Shown here piece after piece: positions 1-5,240 of a DNA stretch of 5,240 nt. The DNA is from Gammaproteobacteria bacterium (lineage in GTDB: Bacteria > Pseudomonadota > Gammaproteobacteria > Pseudomonadales > UBA3067). Each line of letters begins with the position of its first letter. The stretch's first letter is position 1. A program made the translations under genes and the position numbers. Under the pieces are notes generated by a model. It had not been told where the DNA came from, ran no database searches, and saw nothing but the letters and a program-made list of their open reading frames with translations. The stretch lies in contig JAHRVS010000145.1 of assembly GCA_019090565.1 (NCBI GenBank), positions 1 through 5,240 on the forward strand. Reading direction: 5' to 3'.

Positions 1-1556
1 AAACCGCTGTGACCTCTTTTTTGCAAGATTACTACTGCACATCAGATTCCTGGTCGGTAAAGACCTCTGCGCAACGGGTATTAAAAGCAACAAATTCCTG
101 GTTATACGCACAGACGCAAAACAGTCCCAACCGCCATGATAAAGATAAAGGGTATGTCTGTACCTTTAGTGCACTTGTTTTTAAATCCAACACTGCTCAC
201 TTGTTTCATAGTGGCGATTCTCGTATTTATCGATTGAGTGATGGCCGACTCGAACAATTAACAACGGATCACCGCCGTGAAGTATCCCCAGAAGTTAGCT
301 ATTTAACACGGGCGTTGGGTATTCACTGTTACCTTGAAATTGATTACAAGGCCATACCCATTCATGAGGGAGACATTTTTGTTTTAGCGACTGACGGTGT
401 TTACGAATACCTTTCTGAAAGAATAGTTGCCGAAGCAATTGAAAGTACTGAAAGTGATTTTGATCACACTGCGAAAAGCCTAGTTGACAAAGCGTATGAG
501 GCGGGAAGCGACGATAATCTTACATTGCAGATTGTAAAAATTAGCAGTTTGTCTCAGCAAAACCTGAGTGAAGTACAGGAACAAATTGGTTTATTACCAC
601 CAGCTCCGGCCTTACAAGCCAGAAAAGAATTTGATGGTTACGATATTCTGCGTGAAATTTATATTAGTAGCCGTAGTCACGTTTATTTAGCAAGAGATAG
701 TCAGTCCGGGGAGAAGGTAGTTATTAAAACCCCTTCAGCTGAAATGCGTAATGATGAGGAATACCTTGAAAACTTTCTTATGGAAGAGTGGATCGCCAAG
801 CGTTTAAATAATGCCTACGTGCTTAAAGCAGTGGACTCACCACGCAAACGACACTATCTCTACACGGTGACAGAGTACATTGAGGGGAAAACCCTAAGCC
901 AATGGATGATTGATAATCCCACGCCAACGATCGACACCGTGCGCTCCATCGTCGAACAAATCGCCAAAGGCCTACAGGCATTTCACCGACAGGAAATGGT
1001 GCACCAGGATTTACGCCCTGCTAATGTGATGATAGACGCAACCGGCACAGTAAAAATTATTGATTTCGGTGCGACAAAAGTGGCGGGCATTACTGAAATA
1101 AAAAAAGTGAATGACGGTATTGTAGGCACAGCACAGTATACAGCGCCGGAATATTTCTTGGGAGAAACAGGAACTAGTCAATCAGACATTTTTTCACTTG
1201 GCGTTATTGCCTATCAAATGCTATCGGGCCGGCTTCCATACGGTACAGCTATCGCAAAAACAAATACGTCAAAATCTCAACAACGGCTGGTGTATGCCTC
1301 TTTGCTCAAAAACAACACCTTAAATAGTGAAAATAATACCCTTGGCTGGGTTGATTGTGCCATCAAGCAGGCAGTCGAAATAAACCCGACAAAACGTTAC
1401 GCCGAAGTATCGGAGTTTGTGTACGATCTAAAACACCCTAGCCCTCGTTATCTGAGTAAATCCAAACCGCCGTTAATGGAACGAAACCCAGTGGTATTCT
1501 GGCAAGGAATTTCTTTTATTTTAACGTGTATCGTTATTTATCAATGCATACAATAA
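1..1556 (+). CDS. Bifunctional PP2C-type protein phosphatase / Ser-Thr protein kinase, 5' end outside window
   Basis: The reading frame is open from the first bases of the window, so the GTG at 9 is not the true start and part of the N-terminal phosphatase domain is missing. Numbering from that GTG, residues 1-180 carry PP2C motifs: GDSR (69-72), LTTDH (84-88), ATDG (127-130) and SDDN (167-170), whose acidic residues bind the metal pair. Residues about 210-475 form a Hanks-type kinase: VVIK with Lys240, HQDLRPAN with catalytic Asp334, DFG (352-354), APE (379-381) and SDIFSLG (392-398). The glycine-rich loop is degenerate (IYISSRSHVY). Gln replaces Arg before the catalytic Asp, so this is a non-RD kinase. 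Residues about 494-513 are hydrophobic and probably anchor the C-terminus in the inner membrane with both domains cytoplasmic. Family members lie beside nitrate/nitrite assimilation genes (PA1782 near nirBD/nasA), so a role in nitrogen signalling is inferred. The substrate is unknown. Confidence 0.9.
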   Translation, partial: TAVTSFLQDYYCTSDSWSVKTSAQRVLKATNSWLYAQTQNSPNRHDKDKGYVCTFSALVFKSNTAHLFHSGDSRIYRLSDGRLEQLTTDHRREVSPEVSYLTRALGIHCYLEIDYKAIPIHEGDIFVLATDGVYEYLSERIVAEAIESTESDFDHTAKSLVDKAYEAGSDDNLTLQIVKISSLSQQNLSEVQEQIGLLPPAPALQARKEFDGYDILREIYISSRSHVYLARDSQSGEKVVIKTPSAEMRNDEEYLENFLMEEWIAKRLNNAYVLKAVDSPRKRHYLYTVTEYIEGKTLSQWMIDNPTPTIDTVRSIVEQIAKGLQAFHRQEMVHQDLRPANVMIDATGTVKIIDFGATKVAGITEIKKVNDGIVGTAQYTAPEYFLGETGTSQSDIFSLGVIAYQMLSGRLPYGTAIAKTNTSKSQQRLVYASLLKNNTLNSENNTLGWVDCAIKQAVEINPTKRYAEVSEFVYDLKHPSPRYLSKSKPPLMERNPVVFWQGISFILTCIVIYQCIQ

Positions 1557-1582
1557 AATTCTACTGTGCAATAAACCCGTAA

Positions 1583-1624
1583 GAAAGCGCTTTGCCTTAG
1601 GCGCCTTCTCCGAAGTGTTTTTTT
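1583..1624 (+). terminator. Weak candidate terminator between convergent genes
   Basis: GAAAGCGC at 1583-1590 pairs with GCGCCTTC at 1601-1608 (7 of 8 pairs, 10-nt loop). A T7 run lies at 1618-1624, nine bases past the stem. A second short hairpin, CTTC-TCC-GAAG (1605-1615), ends two bases before the T-run. It follows the kinase stop at 1556 and precedes the cynS stop, so it would serve mainly the plus strand. The stems are modest and the spacing is imperfect. Confidence 0.4.
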
Positions 1625-1642
1625 AGTATTGAAGTAAATTAT

Positions 1643-2083
1643 TTACCAGCTTTTATAAGGTAAAAATTTCCCATTCATGGTGAGAATTACGCGATCTCCT
1701 TTGGGGTCTTCCTGTTTTTGTACATCCATACTGAAATCAATGGCGCTCATAATGCCGTCGCCAAATTTTTCCTGAATCACCTCTTTTAATGTATCGCCGT
1801 ACACACCAACGACTTCGTATAAACGATAAATTAGCGGGTCTTGCGGAATAGCTTCGTCCCGGGTTTTAACTGGAAATTCCATCAAGGCAGCCTTGGCATC
1901 CATAGGCAAGTCAAGCAATTGACATAGCTTTTCTGCAGGCTCTTCAGGCATACTATTCATTCCCAAACAGGCTGATGTTACCCACACGGTTCCCATGCCC
2001 AGCTCACTGGCAATGTCTTCCCATGACAAACCCTTGTCTTTTTTTGCTAGAACAACCGCCTCTACCACTTCTTCTTTTTTCAT
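1643..2083 (-). CDS. cynS: Cyanase (cyanate hydratase)
   Basis: Cyanase catalyses cyanate + bicarbonate to carbamate + CO2; carbamate then breaks down to ammonia and CO2. This detoxifies cyanate and lets it serve as a nitrogen source in the cytoplasm. The 146-residue product aligns along its length with E. coli CynS (156 residues), with an N-terminus about 10 residues shorter. The N-terminal part has a helix-turn-helix-like bundle (LSWEDIASELGM, 19-30). The C-terminal dimerisation/catalytic domain has DPLIYRLYEVVGVYG (82-96) and EKFGDGIMSAIDF (105-117). By alignment with E. coli Arg96, Glu99 and Ser122, the catalytic residues are Arg87, Glu90 and Ser113, all present. The ATG is preceded by AGGAG seven bases upstream (2091-2095 on the complement), and no in-frame start lies between it and an upstream stop. 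The gene appears monocistronic: no cyanate transporter or cynT is adjacent in the window. It is convergent with the kinase gene, and upstream sites suggest sigma-54/NtrC control. Confidence 0.97.
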   Translation of the reverse strand: MKKEEVVEAVVLAKKDKGLSWEDIASELGMGTVWVTSACLGMNSMPEEPAEKLCQLLDLPMDAKAALMEFPVKTRDEAIPQDPLIYRLYEVVGVYGDTLKEVIQEKFGDGIMSAIDFSMDVQKQEDPKGDRVILTMNGKFLPYKSW

Positions 2084-2154
2084 GTGCCTGCTCCTATTTA
2101 ATGTTTCTCAAAAGTAAACCATTTACATAAACGGCTAATCGCAGAAGATATTTC

Positions 2155-2170
2155 AGCAAGCGACATGCCA
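2155..2170 (-). promoter_or_regulatory. Sigma-54 (-24/-12) promoter for cynS
   Basis: Read on the minus strand the site is TGGCATGTCGCTTGCT, against the consensus TGGCACG-N4-TTGCW. One base differs, and the invariant GG and GC have the required 10-base gap (GG at 2169-2168, GC at 2157-2156). Transcription would start near 2144, giving a leader of about 60 nt before cynS. It points the right way and pairs with an NtrC-like site at a normal enhancer distance, which greatly reduces the chance of coincidence. Confidence 0.75.
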
Positions 2171-2243
2171 GAACTAAGCTCGGTAAGGATAAGCTTTATT
2201 TAGGGGGTTAGGATAATCTAGGTTGTATAAGGCACTGCGATAA

Positions 2244-2260
2244 TGCGCAATTTAAGTGCA
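2244..2260 (-). promoter_or_regulatory. NtrC-type enhancer site upstream of cynS
   Basis: TGCGCAATTTAAGTGCA matches the NtrC dyad TGCAC-N7-GTGCA at 9 of 10 defined positions. Its centre (2252) lies about 108 bp upstream of the start predicted from the sigma-54 promoter, a typical NtrC enhancer position (E. coli glnAp2 has sites at about -108 and -140). A poorer overlapping half-site GCAC begins at 2232. The inferred role is activation of cynS under nitrogen limitation. Confidence 0.65.
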
Positions 2261-2267
2261 CTATAAA

Positions 2268-2611
2268 TCCAATGTGGGGCCGATAGTGTTTTTTCACCAA
2301 TTAATTCTGCCTAAGCTGTGAACCGAAAAATTTGGCGCAGGCCGAATCAAATGAATCGTAATTATCTTTTTCTTTAGGCAGGCTGGAGTCGTTTGCGCAG
2401 ATTTAATCACAGATTGATTAGAGCCCTCGACGCTATGGAGATTAGACGCGATAAAGCGTGGTTTTGAAGCAAACGTCGCTATGGTTGAAAAGATTGTGAC
2501 CTGTGAGTGCATCCCTGTTCCTTTTGTAAAATAAAGCGTCGCTGCAAGCAAGAAATGGAATTTCAGGCTCGGCTGGCCAATGATGAGAGGCTATTCAGGG
2601 TGTGGGTGACG
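2268..2611. other. Intergenic stretch without a supportable gene
   Basis: I see no recognisable gene or RNA here. An 85-codon minus-strand open frame (2294-2551) has no family motif, no convincing ribosome-binding site and an unremarkable composition, so I treat it as chance. The only structure noticed is a short inverted pair, CTGCCTAA (2307-2314) against TTAGGCAG (about 2371-2378), too far apart and too short to interpret. Confidence 0.5.
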
Positions 2612-2667
2612 CTACTTGCAAACAGCTAATGATACGTTGTAACATATCAATAATTGTTTGCAAGTAG
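2612..2667. repeat. 56-bp interrupted palindrome upstream of the zinc cluster
   Basis: The arms CTACTTGCAAACA (2612-2624) and TGTTTGCAAGTAG (2655-2667) are perfect 13-bp inverted repeats. The sequence between them is also largely palindromic about the same centre (2639.5). Of 28 opposing positions, 23 are Watson-Crick complementary and two more are G-T. It could be a set of operator half-sites, a hairpin-forming leader, or a small mobile-element remnant. There is no T-run after it, so it is not a normal terminator. Confidence 0.8.
2630..2649. promoter_or_regulatory. Candidate Zur operator at the palindrome centre
   Basis: TGATACGTTGTAACATATCA is a dyad with 8 of 10 complementary pairs. Its core TACGTTGTAACATA differs at two positions from TATGTTATAACATA, the type of core found in gammaproteobacterial Zur boxes. 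It precedes zrgA, zur and other zinc genes, where a Zur site is expected. A weak promoter could overlap it: TTGCAA (2616-2621), 18-base gap, TAACAT (2640-2645). Zur binding here would then block transcription when zinc is plentiful. The match was made from memory of the motif, without a scoring matrix. Confidence 0.5.
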
Positions 2668-2792
2668 GATCATGTTGGAATTTACTTCGAATAGGGCATC
2701 CTGCTATTGAACTAGTTATCTGTGGCCAGGCTTTCTTGGTGCCGGTAAAAAATAGCCGCTCTTAGTCATATTCTCGACAACCGTCAGGGAAA

Positions 2793-2811
2793 GAGAATTG
2801 CAAGCATTATC
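2793..2811. promoter_or_regulatory. Fur-box-like element before zrgA
   Basis: GAGAATTGCAAGCATTATC matches the 19-base Fur consensus GATAATGATAATCATTATC at 14 positions, with the right half nearly perfect. It ends six bases before the ATG at 2818. If it is a real operator, it would more naturally sit in a promoter, implying that translation starts further downstream. It may bind Fur, or Zur as a related protein, or be a remnant. Confidence 0.3.
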
Positions 2812-2817
2812 GATGGT

Positions 2818-3549
2818 ATGAGTAAGGTCCGCATTGATTCAGCGATTGTGCGAAATAGATTCTCCTTGAATCGCAGTGAAGAAAAGCTTGTTGAGGTGAG
2901 AAATAGATGTGTTTGTTGCGCGCTGGGTGAAAACCTGATTGAAATACACCGACTTAATTTTATTGTATTGACTATCGTATTTGCTTTTGTAGCACAGTCT
3001 GCAAACTCAGCAGAGTATGCAGCGAGTTTAGACGCTCACCTGCATGGCTTATCGGAACTGAATATAGCAATGGAGGACGAGATACTTGAAATTCAGTTAA
3101 CTTCACCCGCGATGAATATACTTGGGTTTGCGCATAAAGCCAGCACCCAAGAACACCTCGCAGCTGTTGCGAGCGCTGAGTTACAGCTTCGTAAACATGA
3201 GGCTCTTTTTTTATTTTCGGATGGCCATTGCGAACACGTGAAAACATCGATAGACGTATCAGATCTTATCGAAAATGATAATCACGCATACGCCAATCAA
3301 AAAAATTCAATTGAGCACGAACATGCGCATAATCCTGAGCGCGAGGGCCATGCTCAACACGACAGCCACAGTGAAATAATTGCCAGTTACCAATACCGCT
3401 GTGACAACAAATCCAACTTGTCTGCCATCACCGTTAATTTTTTCAGGTTATTTTCGCGCATTCATAAAATTCATGTCATGTGGGTAAAGCCAGCCCAGCA
3501 AGGTGCAGTAACGCTCACTTCGAACAATCACATCATCGAATTTAGATAG
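2818..3549 (+). CDS. zrgA: ZrgA-family (DUF2796) periplasmic zinc-uptake protein
   Basis: ZrgA proteins are zinc-regulated periplasmic proteins that assist zinc acquisition together with an ABC importer in Vibrio. Numbered from ATG 2818, a signal-peptide-like core (about 47-60) ends at SANSA with likely cleavage after Ala65. The mature part opens with the family motif AHLHGLSELNIAME (73-86), then SPAMNILGFAH (96-106; the family usually has GFEH), and a histidine-rich loop at 156-184 (His156, 167, 169, 171, 178, 181, 184) suited to zinc binding. A C-terminal segment (205-242) resembles the end of the domain. The first 45 residues are too long and too charged for a signal-peptide n-region. A GTG at 2896 (Val27), or an unusual start near codons 40-41 after GGTGA, may be the true start. 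The gene is followed after 10 bases by zur and is probably co-transcribed with it. The family call is firm; the start is uncertain. Confidence 0.85.
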   Translation: MSKVRIDSAIVRNRFSLNRSEEKLVEVRNRCVCCALGENLIEIHRLNFIVLTIVFAFVAQSANSAEYAASLDAHLHGLSELNIAMEDEILEIQLTSPAMNILGFAHKASTQEHLAAVASAELQLRKHEALFLFSDGHCEHVKTSIDVSDLIENDNHAYANQKNSIEHEHAHNPEREGHAQHDSHSEIIASYQYRCDNKSNLSAITVNFFRLFSRIHKIHVMWVKPAQQGAVTLTSNNHIIEFR

Positions 3550-3559
3550 GTAATCATTC

Positions 3560-4021
3560 ATGAATGACGTTGACCGTATCATCCAGCACGCAGAACAGCA
3601 TTGCAAAGCGCATGGCGCCCGCTTAACAGCAAAAAGGAAACAAGTTTTGACCGGTCTTATTCAATCCAATAAGGCGCTTTCTGCTTATGAATTGATGGAT
3701 TTTTGCAAAGAAAAATACGGCGAAAGCATGCCTGCTATGTCGGTCTACCGTATTTTAGAATTTTTGGAAGAAGAGCATCTGGTGCATAAGCTTAATCTTG
3801 CAAGCAAGTATGTGGCATGCGCCCACATTAGTTGTGATCATGCTCACGATGTCCCGCAGTTCTTGATTTGTCGACAATGCAGCAAAGTGAAAGAAATTAG
3901 CATAAAACTATCCACGGTTGCAGAGCTTCAGGCCAGCGTAGAGGAAGCTGGATACAAGCTGATAAGCCCACAGTTAGAAATGAATTGCCTGTGTGAAGAG
4001 TGCATTGCACAAGCGGCTTAA
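3560..4021 (+). CDS. zur: Zinc uptake regulator, Fur family
   Basis: Zur is a dimeric cytoplasmic repressor that, when zinc-loaded, shuts off zinc uptake and zinc-sparing genes. The 153-residue product has the normal length. The winged-helix DNA-binding domain spans about 1-85 (recognition region MPAMSVYRILEFLEEEHLVHKL, about 57-78). A metal-binding dimerisation domain follows. The structural zinc site is CRQC (104-107) plus CEEC (145-148). By alignment with E. coli Zur (His77, Cys88, His96, Glu111), the regulatory site is His76, Cys87, His94 or His96, and Glu112. These features, and the zinc-related neighbours, separate it from Fur and PerR. ATG 3560 has AGG nine bases upstream, overlapping the zrgA stop. 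The gene lies within the cluster it probably controls, implying autoregulation if transcribed from the promoter before zrgA. Confidence 0.93.
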   Translation: MNDVDRIIQHAEQHCKAHGARLTAKRKQVLTGLIQSNKALSAYELMDFCKEKYGESMPAMSVYRILEFLEEEHLVHKLNLASKYVACAHISCDHAHDVPQFLICRQCSKVKEISIKLSTVAELQASVEEAGYKLISPQLEMNCLCEECIAQAA

Positions 4022-4041
4022 CAAAGCAGGAAAAGTATTTT

Positions 4042-4443
4042 ATGAAAACGGCTCAAGTGATAACAGATAAATTAGCGATTGGCTTATCGCTGGCGTGCGG
4101 TATCCATTGTCTGGCACTACCTGTTCTATTAGCATTGCAGCTCGATAACGAGGCCTTTCATCTCTGGATGATCGCAGCCGCACTCCCCAGTAGTGGTTAT
4201 GCTTTAAGCATTGGATGCAAACAACACAAACGCTATCAATTGTTTTTTTTGGGCTCTATCGGCTTGGCGCTGTTGGTATTGGCGCTGGTGTTAGGGGAAG
4301 GCCGAGTCGGAGAGGATGGTGAAAAAATACTGACGGTTGCAGGGGCAAGTTTCGTTGCGATTGGGCACTGGCTTAATTTTCGTCTCTGCCATGCACAAAA
4401 CCATAAAGACTGTGCTTGCCCTGAGGGCATTGGCAAACAATGA
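4042..4443 (+). CDS. MerC-domain four-helix inner-membrane protein
   Basis: MerC proteins are small inner-membrane proteins known for mercuric-ion uptake in mer operons. Members outside mer operons are poorly characterised. This 133-residue product has four predicted membrane segments (about 10-32, 38-57, 66-84 and 96-113). The first holds the metal-site motif SLACGIHCLALP (16-27), with Cys19 and Cys23. Further cysteines are Cys59, Cys116, Cys124 and Cys126, with nearby histidines in the C-terminal tail. I chose ATG 4042 because AGGA (4028-4031) lies 10 bases upstream. A GTG at 4000 would overlap zur and add a non-membrane leader. No merA, merP, merT or merR is present. The position between zur and hisI suggests a role in zinc or other divalent-metal handling, an inference from context. 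The stop overlaps the hisI start (ATGA, 4440-4443), indicating translational coupling. Confidence 0.87.
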   Translation: MKTAQVITDKLAIGLSLACGIHCLALPVLLALQLDNEAFHLWMIAAALPSSGYALSIGCKQHKRYQLFFLGSIGLALLVLALVLGEGRVGEDGEKILTVAGASFVAIGHWLNFRLCHAQNHKDCACPEGIGKQ

Positions 4444-4856
4444 AACGCGACTATTTTATTGATCTCGAACATCGTGATAGCCAACGCTTGGCATTAAGCG
4501 ATGTCATTGTTCAGCTCGCGTTTAATGAGCAGGGTTTGATTCCTGTCATCACGCAAGATGCTAACAGTGAGGTCATGCTGATGTTTGCCTGGATGAACCA
4601 GGATGCGCTCGAACAGACGATTTTGACCAAACGCATGACGTACTGGTCACGAAGTCGCCAAAAATTGTGGGTCAAAGGTGAAATCAGTGGTCAGGCACAA
4701 AGTCTGATTGCCATGTCATTCGATTGTGATGGCGACGCAATTCTCTGCAAAGTAAAACAGGAAGGAGCGGCCTGCCATACCGGTAGGCGGTCGTGCTTCT
4801 ATCTGCATGTTCAGGCAGACAAACAGCAAGTTCGCGTTGACGGAGATTACTTGTAA
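4440..4856 (+). CDS. hisI: Phosphoribosyl-AMP cyclohydrolase, HisI family, in zinc cluster
   Basis: HisI opens the adenine ring of phosphoribosyl-AMP in the third step of histidine synthesis and needs zinc. The 138-residue product has the usual single-domain length, with no HisE fusion. Motifs in order: GLIPVITQD (32-40), MLMFAWMNQDAL (46-57), YWSRSRQKLWVKGEISG (68-84), FDCDGDA (94-100) and GAACHTGRRSCF (109-120). The zinc ligands of the family, Cys96, Cys112 and Cys119, and the magnesium-binding aspartates 95, 97 and 99 are all present, so it should be catalytically competent. The common TSGH/TSGN segment reads ISGQ. The start overlaps the stop of the merC-like gene. No other histidine genes are nearby. 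Extra hisI copies are known members of zinc-starvation clusters, so this is probably a zinc-regulated paralogue and not the main biosynthetic gene; that depends on a second hisI elsewhere in the genome. Confidence 0.92.
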   Translation: MKRDYFIDLEHRDSQRLALSDVIVQLAFNEQGLIPVITQDANSEVMLMFAWMNQDALEQTILTKRMTYWSRSRQKLWVKGEISGQAQSLIAMSFDCDGDAILCKVKQEGAACHTGRRSCFYLHVQADKQQVRVDGDYL

Positions 4857-4963
4857 CCATGCTGTTCATACTGATTAAACATGCCCGCGGAGTCACTGAA
4901 GGTCAAATTACAGAAACCGATTTGCACATCGCTGGTGATTGAATAAAAGTTAAAGGAGAGAAC
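4857..4963 (+). other. Gap between hisI and the broken small gene
   Basis: This 107-base spacer is long for an otherwise tight cluster. It holds two mini-frames, ATG 4859 (27 codons) and ATG 4881 (21 codons), neither with a good ribosome-binding site nor a recognised motif. I see no terminator hairpin. A strong Shine-Dalgarno sequence, AAAGGAGAG (4952-4960), ends the spacer. Confidence 0.4.
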
Positions 4964-5174
4964 ATGGTTATCTCGCTTATCCCAGAAGCCTATGAGCAGT
5001 GGCACTACTGTATTCGCGTAATTTACAGGCAAGTACTGCCCTCTGCGTATATAGACGTTGAATAGTCCACACGATTATACGACTCAGAAATTTGTCGAAC
5101 TTTATGGCGGCCAGCAACGCACTAAAACGCCACAATGGTTCGAAAAAGAAAAAAACACAGTGCAGAGCCACTAA
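4964..5174 (+). pseudogene. Broken small gene (frameshift), uncharacterised protein of about 70-75 residues
   Basis: AAAGGAGAG ends three bases before ATG 4964, an excellent initiation site. The frame reads MVISLIPEAYEQWHYCIRV and continues to a stop at 5063-5065 after only 33 residues. In another frame, from about 5058 to the TAA at 5172-5174, lies a protein-like segment with QKFVELYGGQQ and PQWFEKEKN. Joining the two near 5057 gives about 69 residues. The pattern (IPxxY-W-CI at the front, FVELYG then WF at the end) resembles small proteins I associate with zinc-starvation gene clusters in pseudomonads, but I cannot name the family with certainty. The shift fits loss of 3n+2 bases or gain of one base. 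A sequencing error is possible. As written, only the truncated 33-residue peptide would be made. Confidence 0.5.
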
Positions 5175-5195
5175 GTGAGTGAATGAGGAATCAAT

Positions 5196-5240
5196 ATGTT
5201 ACGAAAAAATCCAAGCGGTAGTTTACCTATAGTTTCGGAA
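5196..5240 (+). CDS. N-terminus of gamma-class carbonic anhydrase-like hexapeptide-repeat protein, 3' end outside window
   Basis: ATG 5196 is preceded by GAGGAA (5185-5190) at normal spacing and opens a frame that runs off the window: MLRKNPSGSLPIVSE. This matches my recollection of the N-terminus of gamma-carbonic anhydrase-like proteins (M-RKNP-G-LP) that occur in zinc-regulated clusters, such as the one around PA5540 in P. aeruginosa. Such enzymes hydrate CO2 in the cytoplasm and may replace a zinc-dependent beta enzyme using another metal. Only 15 codons are visible and no catalytic histidine can be checked, so the assignment rests on the short N-terminal match and the context. Confidence 0.55.
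   Translation, partial: MLRKNPSGSLPIVSE

Noticed and set aside
1643..2083. Functional coupling of cyanase with the carbonic anhydrase-like gene at 5196
   Set aside because: Cyanase uses bicarbonate and is often paired with CynT, but the two genes are 3 kb apart, on opposite strands and in different gene blocks. The carbonic anhydrase-like gene fits the zinc cluster better.
2294..2551. 85-codon minus-strand open frame in the intergenic region
   Set aside because: No recognised motif, no good ribosome-binding site and no supporting context; a chance open frame is the simplest reading.
2612..2667. CRISPR repeat or intrinsic terminator
   Set aside because: There is only one copy of the palindrome, no spacer-repeat pattern, and no T-run after the stem.
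2972..3247. 91-codon minus-strand frame inside zrgA
   Set aside because: It lies entirely antisense to a well-supported zrgA coding region and shows no family signal.
4000..4041. GTG start at 4000 for the merC-like gene
   Set aside because: It would overlap the end of zur and add a hydrophilic leader. ATG 4042 has a proper Shine-Dalgarno sequence and places the first helix at the usual distance from the start.
4684..5171. Three minus-strand frames (61-70 codons) behind and across hisI and the downstream region
   Set aside because: One is antisense to hisI. The others cross the broken plus-strand gene and have no start signals or recognisable motifs.

Overview
The window looks like chromosomal DNA from a marine or plant-polymer-associated gammaproteobacterium, perhaps of the Cellvibrionaceae type (Saccharophagus/Teredinibacter-like). 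This is inferred from moderate GC, the protein families present and their combination; no search could be run. It holds two functional blocks.

Nitrogen block (1-2260). The window opens inside a plus-strand gene for a fused PP2C-type phosphatase and Ser/Thr kinase with a C-terminal membrane anchor. Relatives of this protein sit beside nitrate/nitrite assimilation genes (for example PA1782 next to nirBD/nasA in Pseudomonas aeruginosa). Convergent to it is cynS, encoding cyanase, which releases ammonia from cyanate. Upstream of cynS on the minus strand are a near-consensus sigma-54 promoter (2155-2170) and an NtrC-type enhancer site (2244-2260) centred about 108 bp upstream of the predicted transcription start. 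This suggests that cyanate use is switched on by nitrogen limitation.

Intergenic region (2261-2817). No gene could be supported here. Its main structure is a 56-bp interrupted palindrome (2612-2667) whose centre resembles a Zur operator. A Fur-box-like element (2793-2811) lies just before the next open reading frame.

Zinc block (2818-5240), all on the plus strand and tightly spaced. It contains a ZrgA-family (DUF2796) periplasmic zinc-uptake protein, the zinc regulator Zur, a MerC-domain four-helix membrane protein, and a HisI (phosphoribosyl-AMP cyclohydrolase) copy whose start overlaps the merC-like stop. These are followed by a small broken gene (frameshift near 5057) and the first 15 codons of what looks like a gamma-class carbonic anhydrase-like protein. 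The pattern fits a Zur-regulated zinc-starvation operon that pairs uptake with spare copies of housekeeping zinc enzymes. The most unusual points are the MerC-like protein inside a zinc cluster, a HisI copy that keeps all its zinc ligands, the large palindrome, and the decayed small gene.
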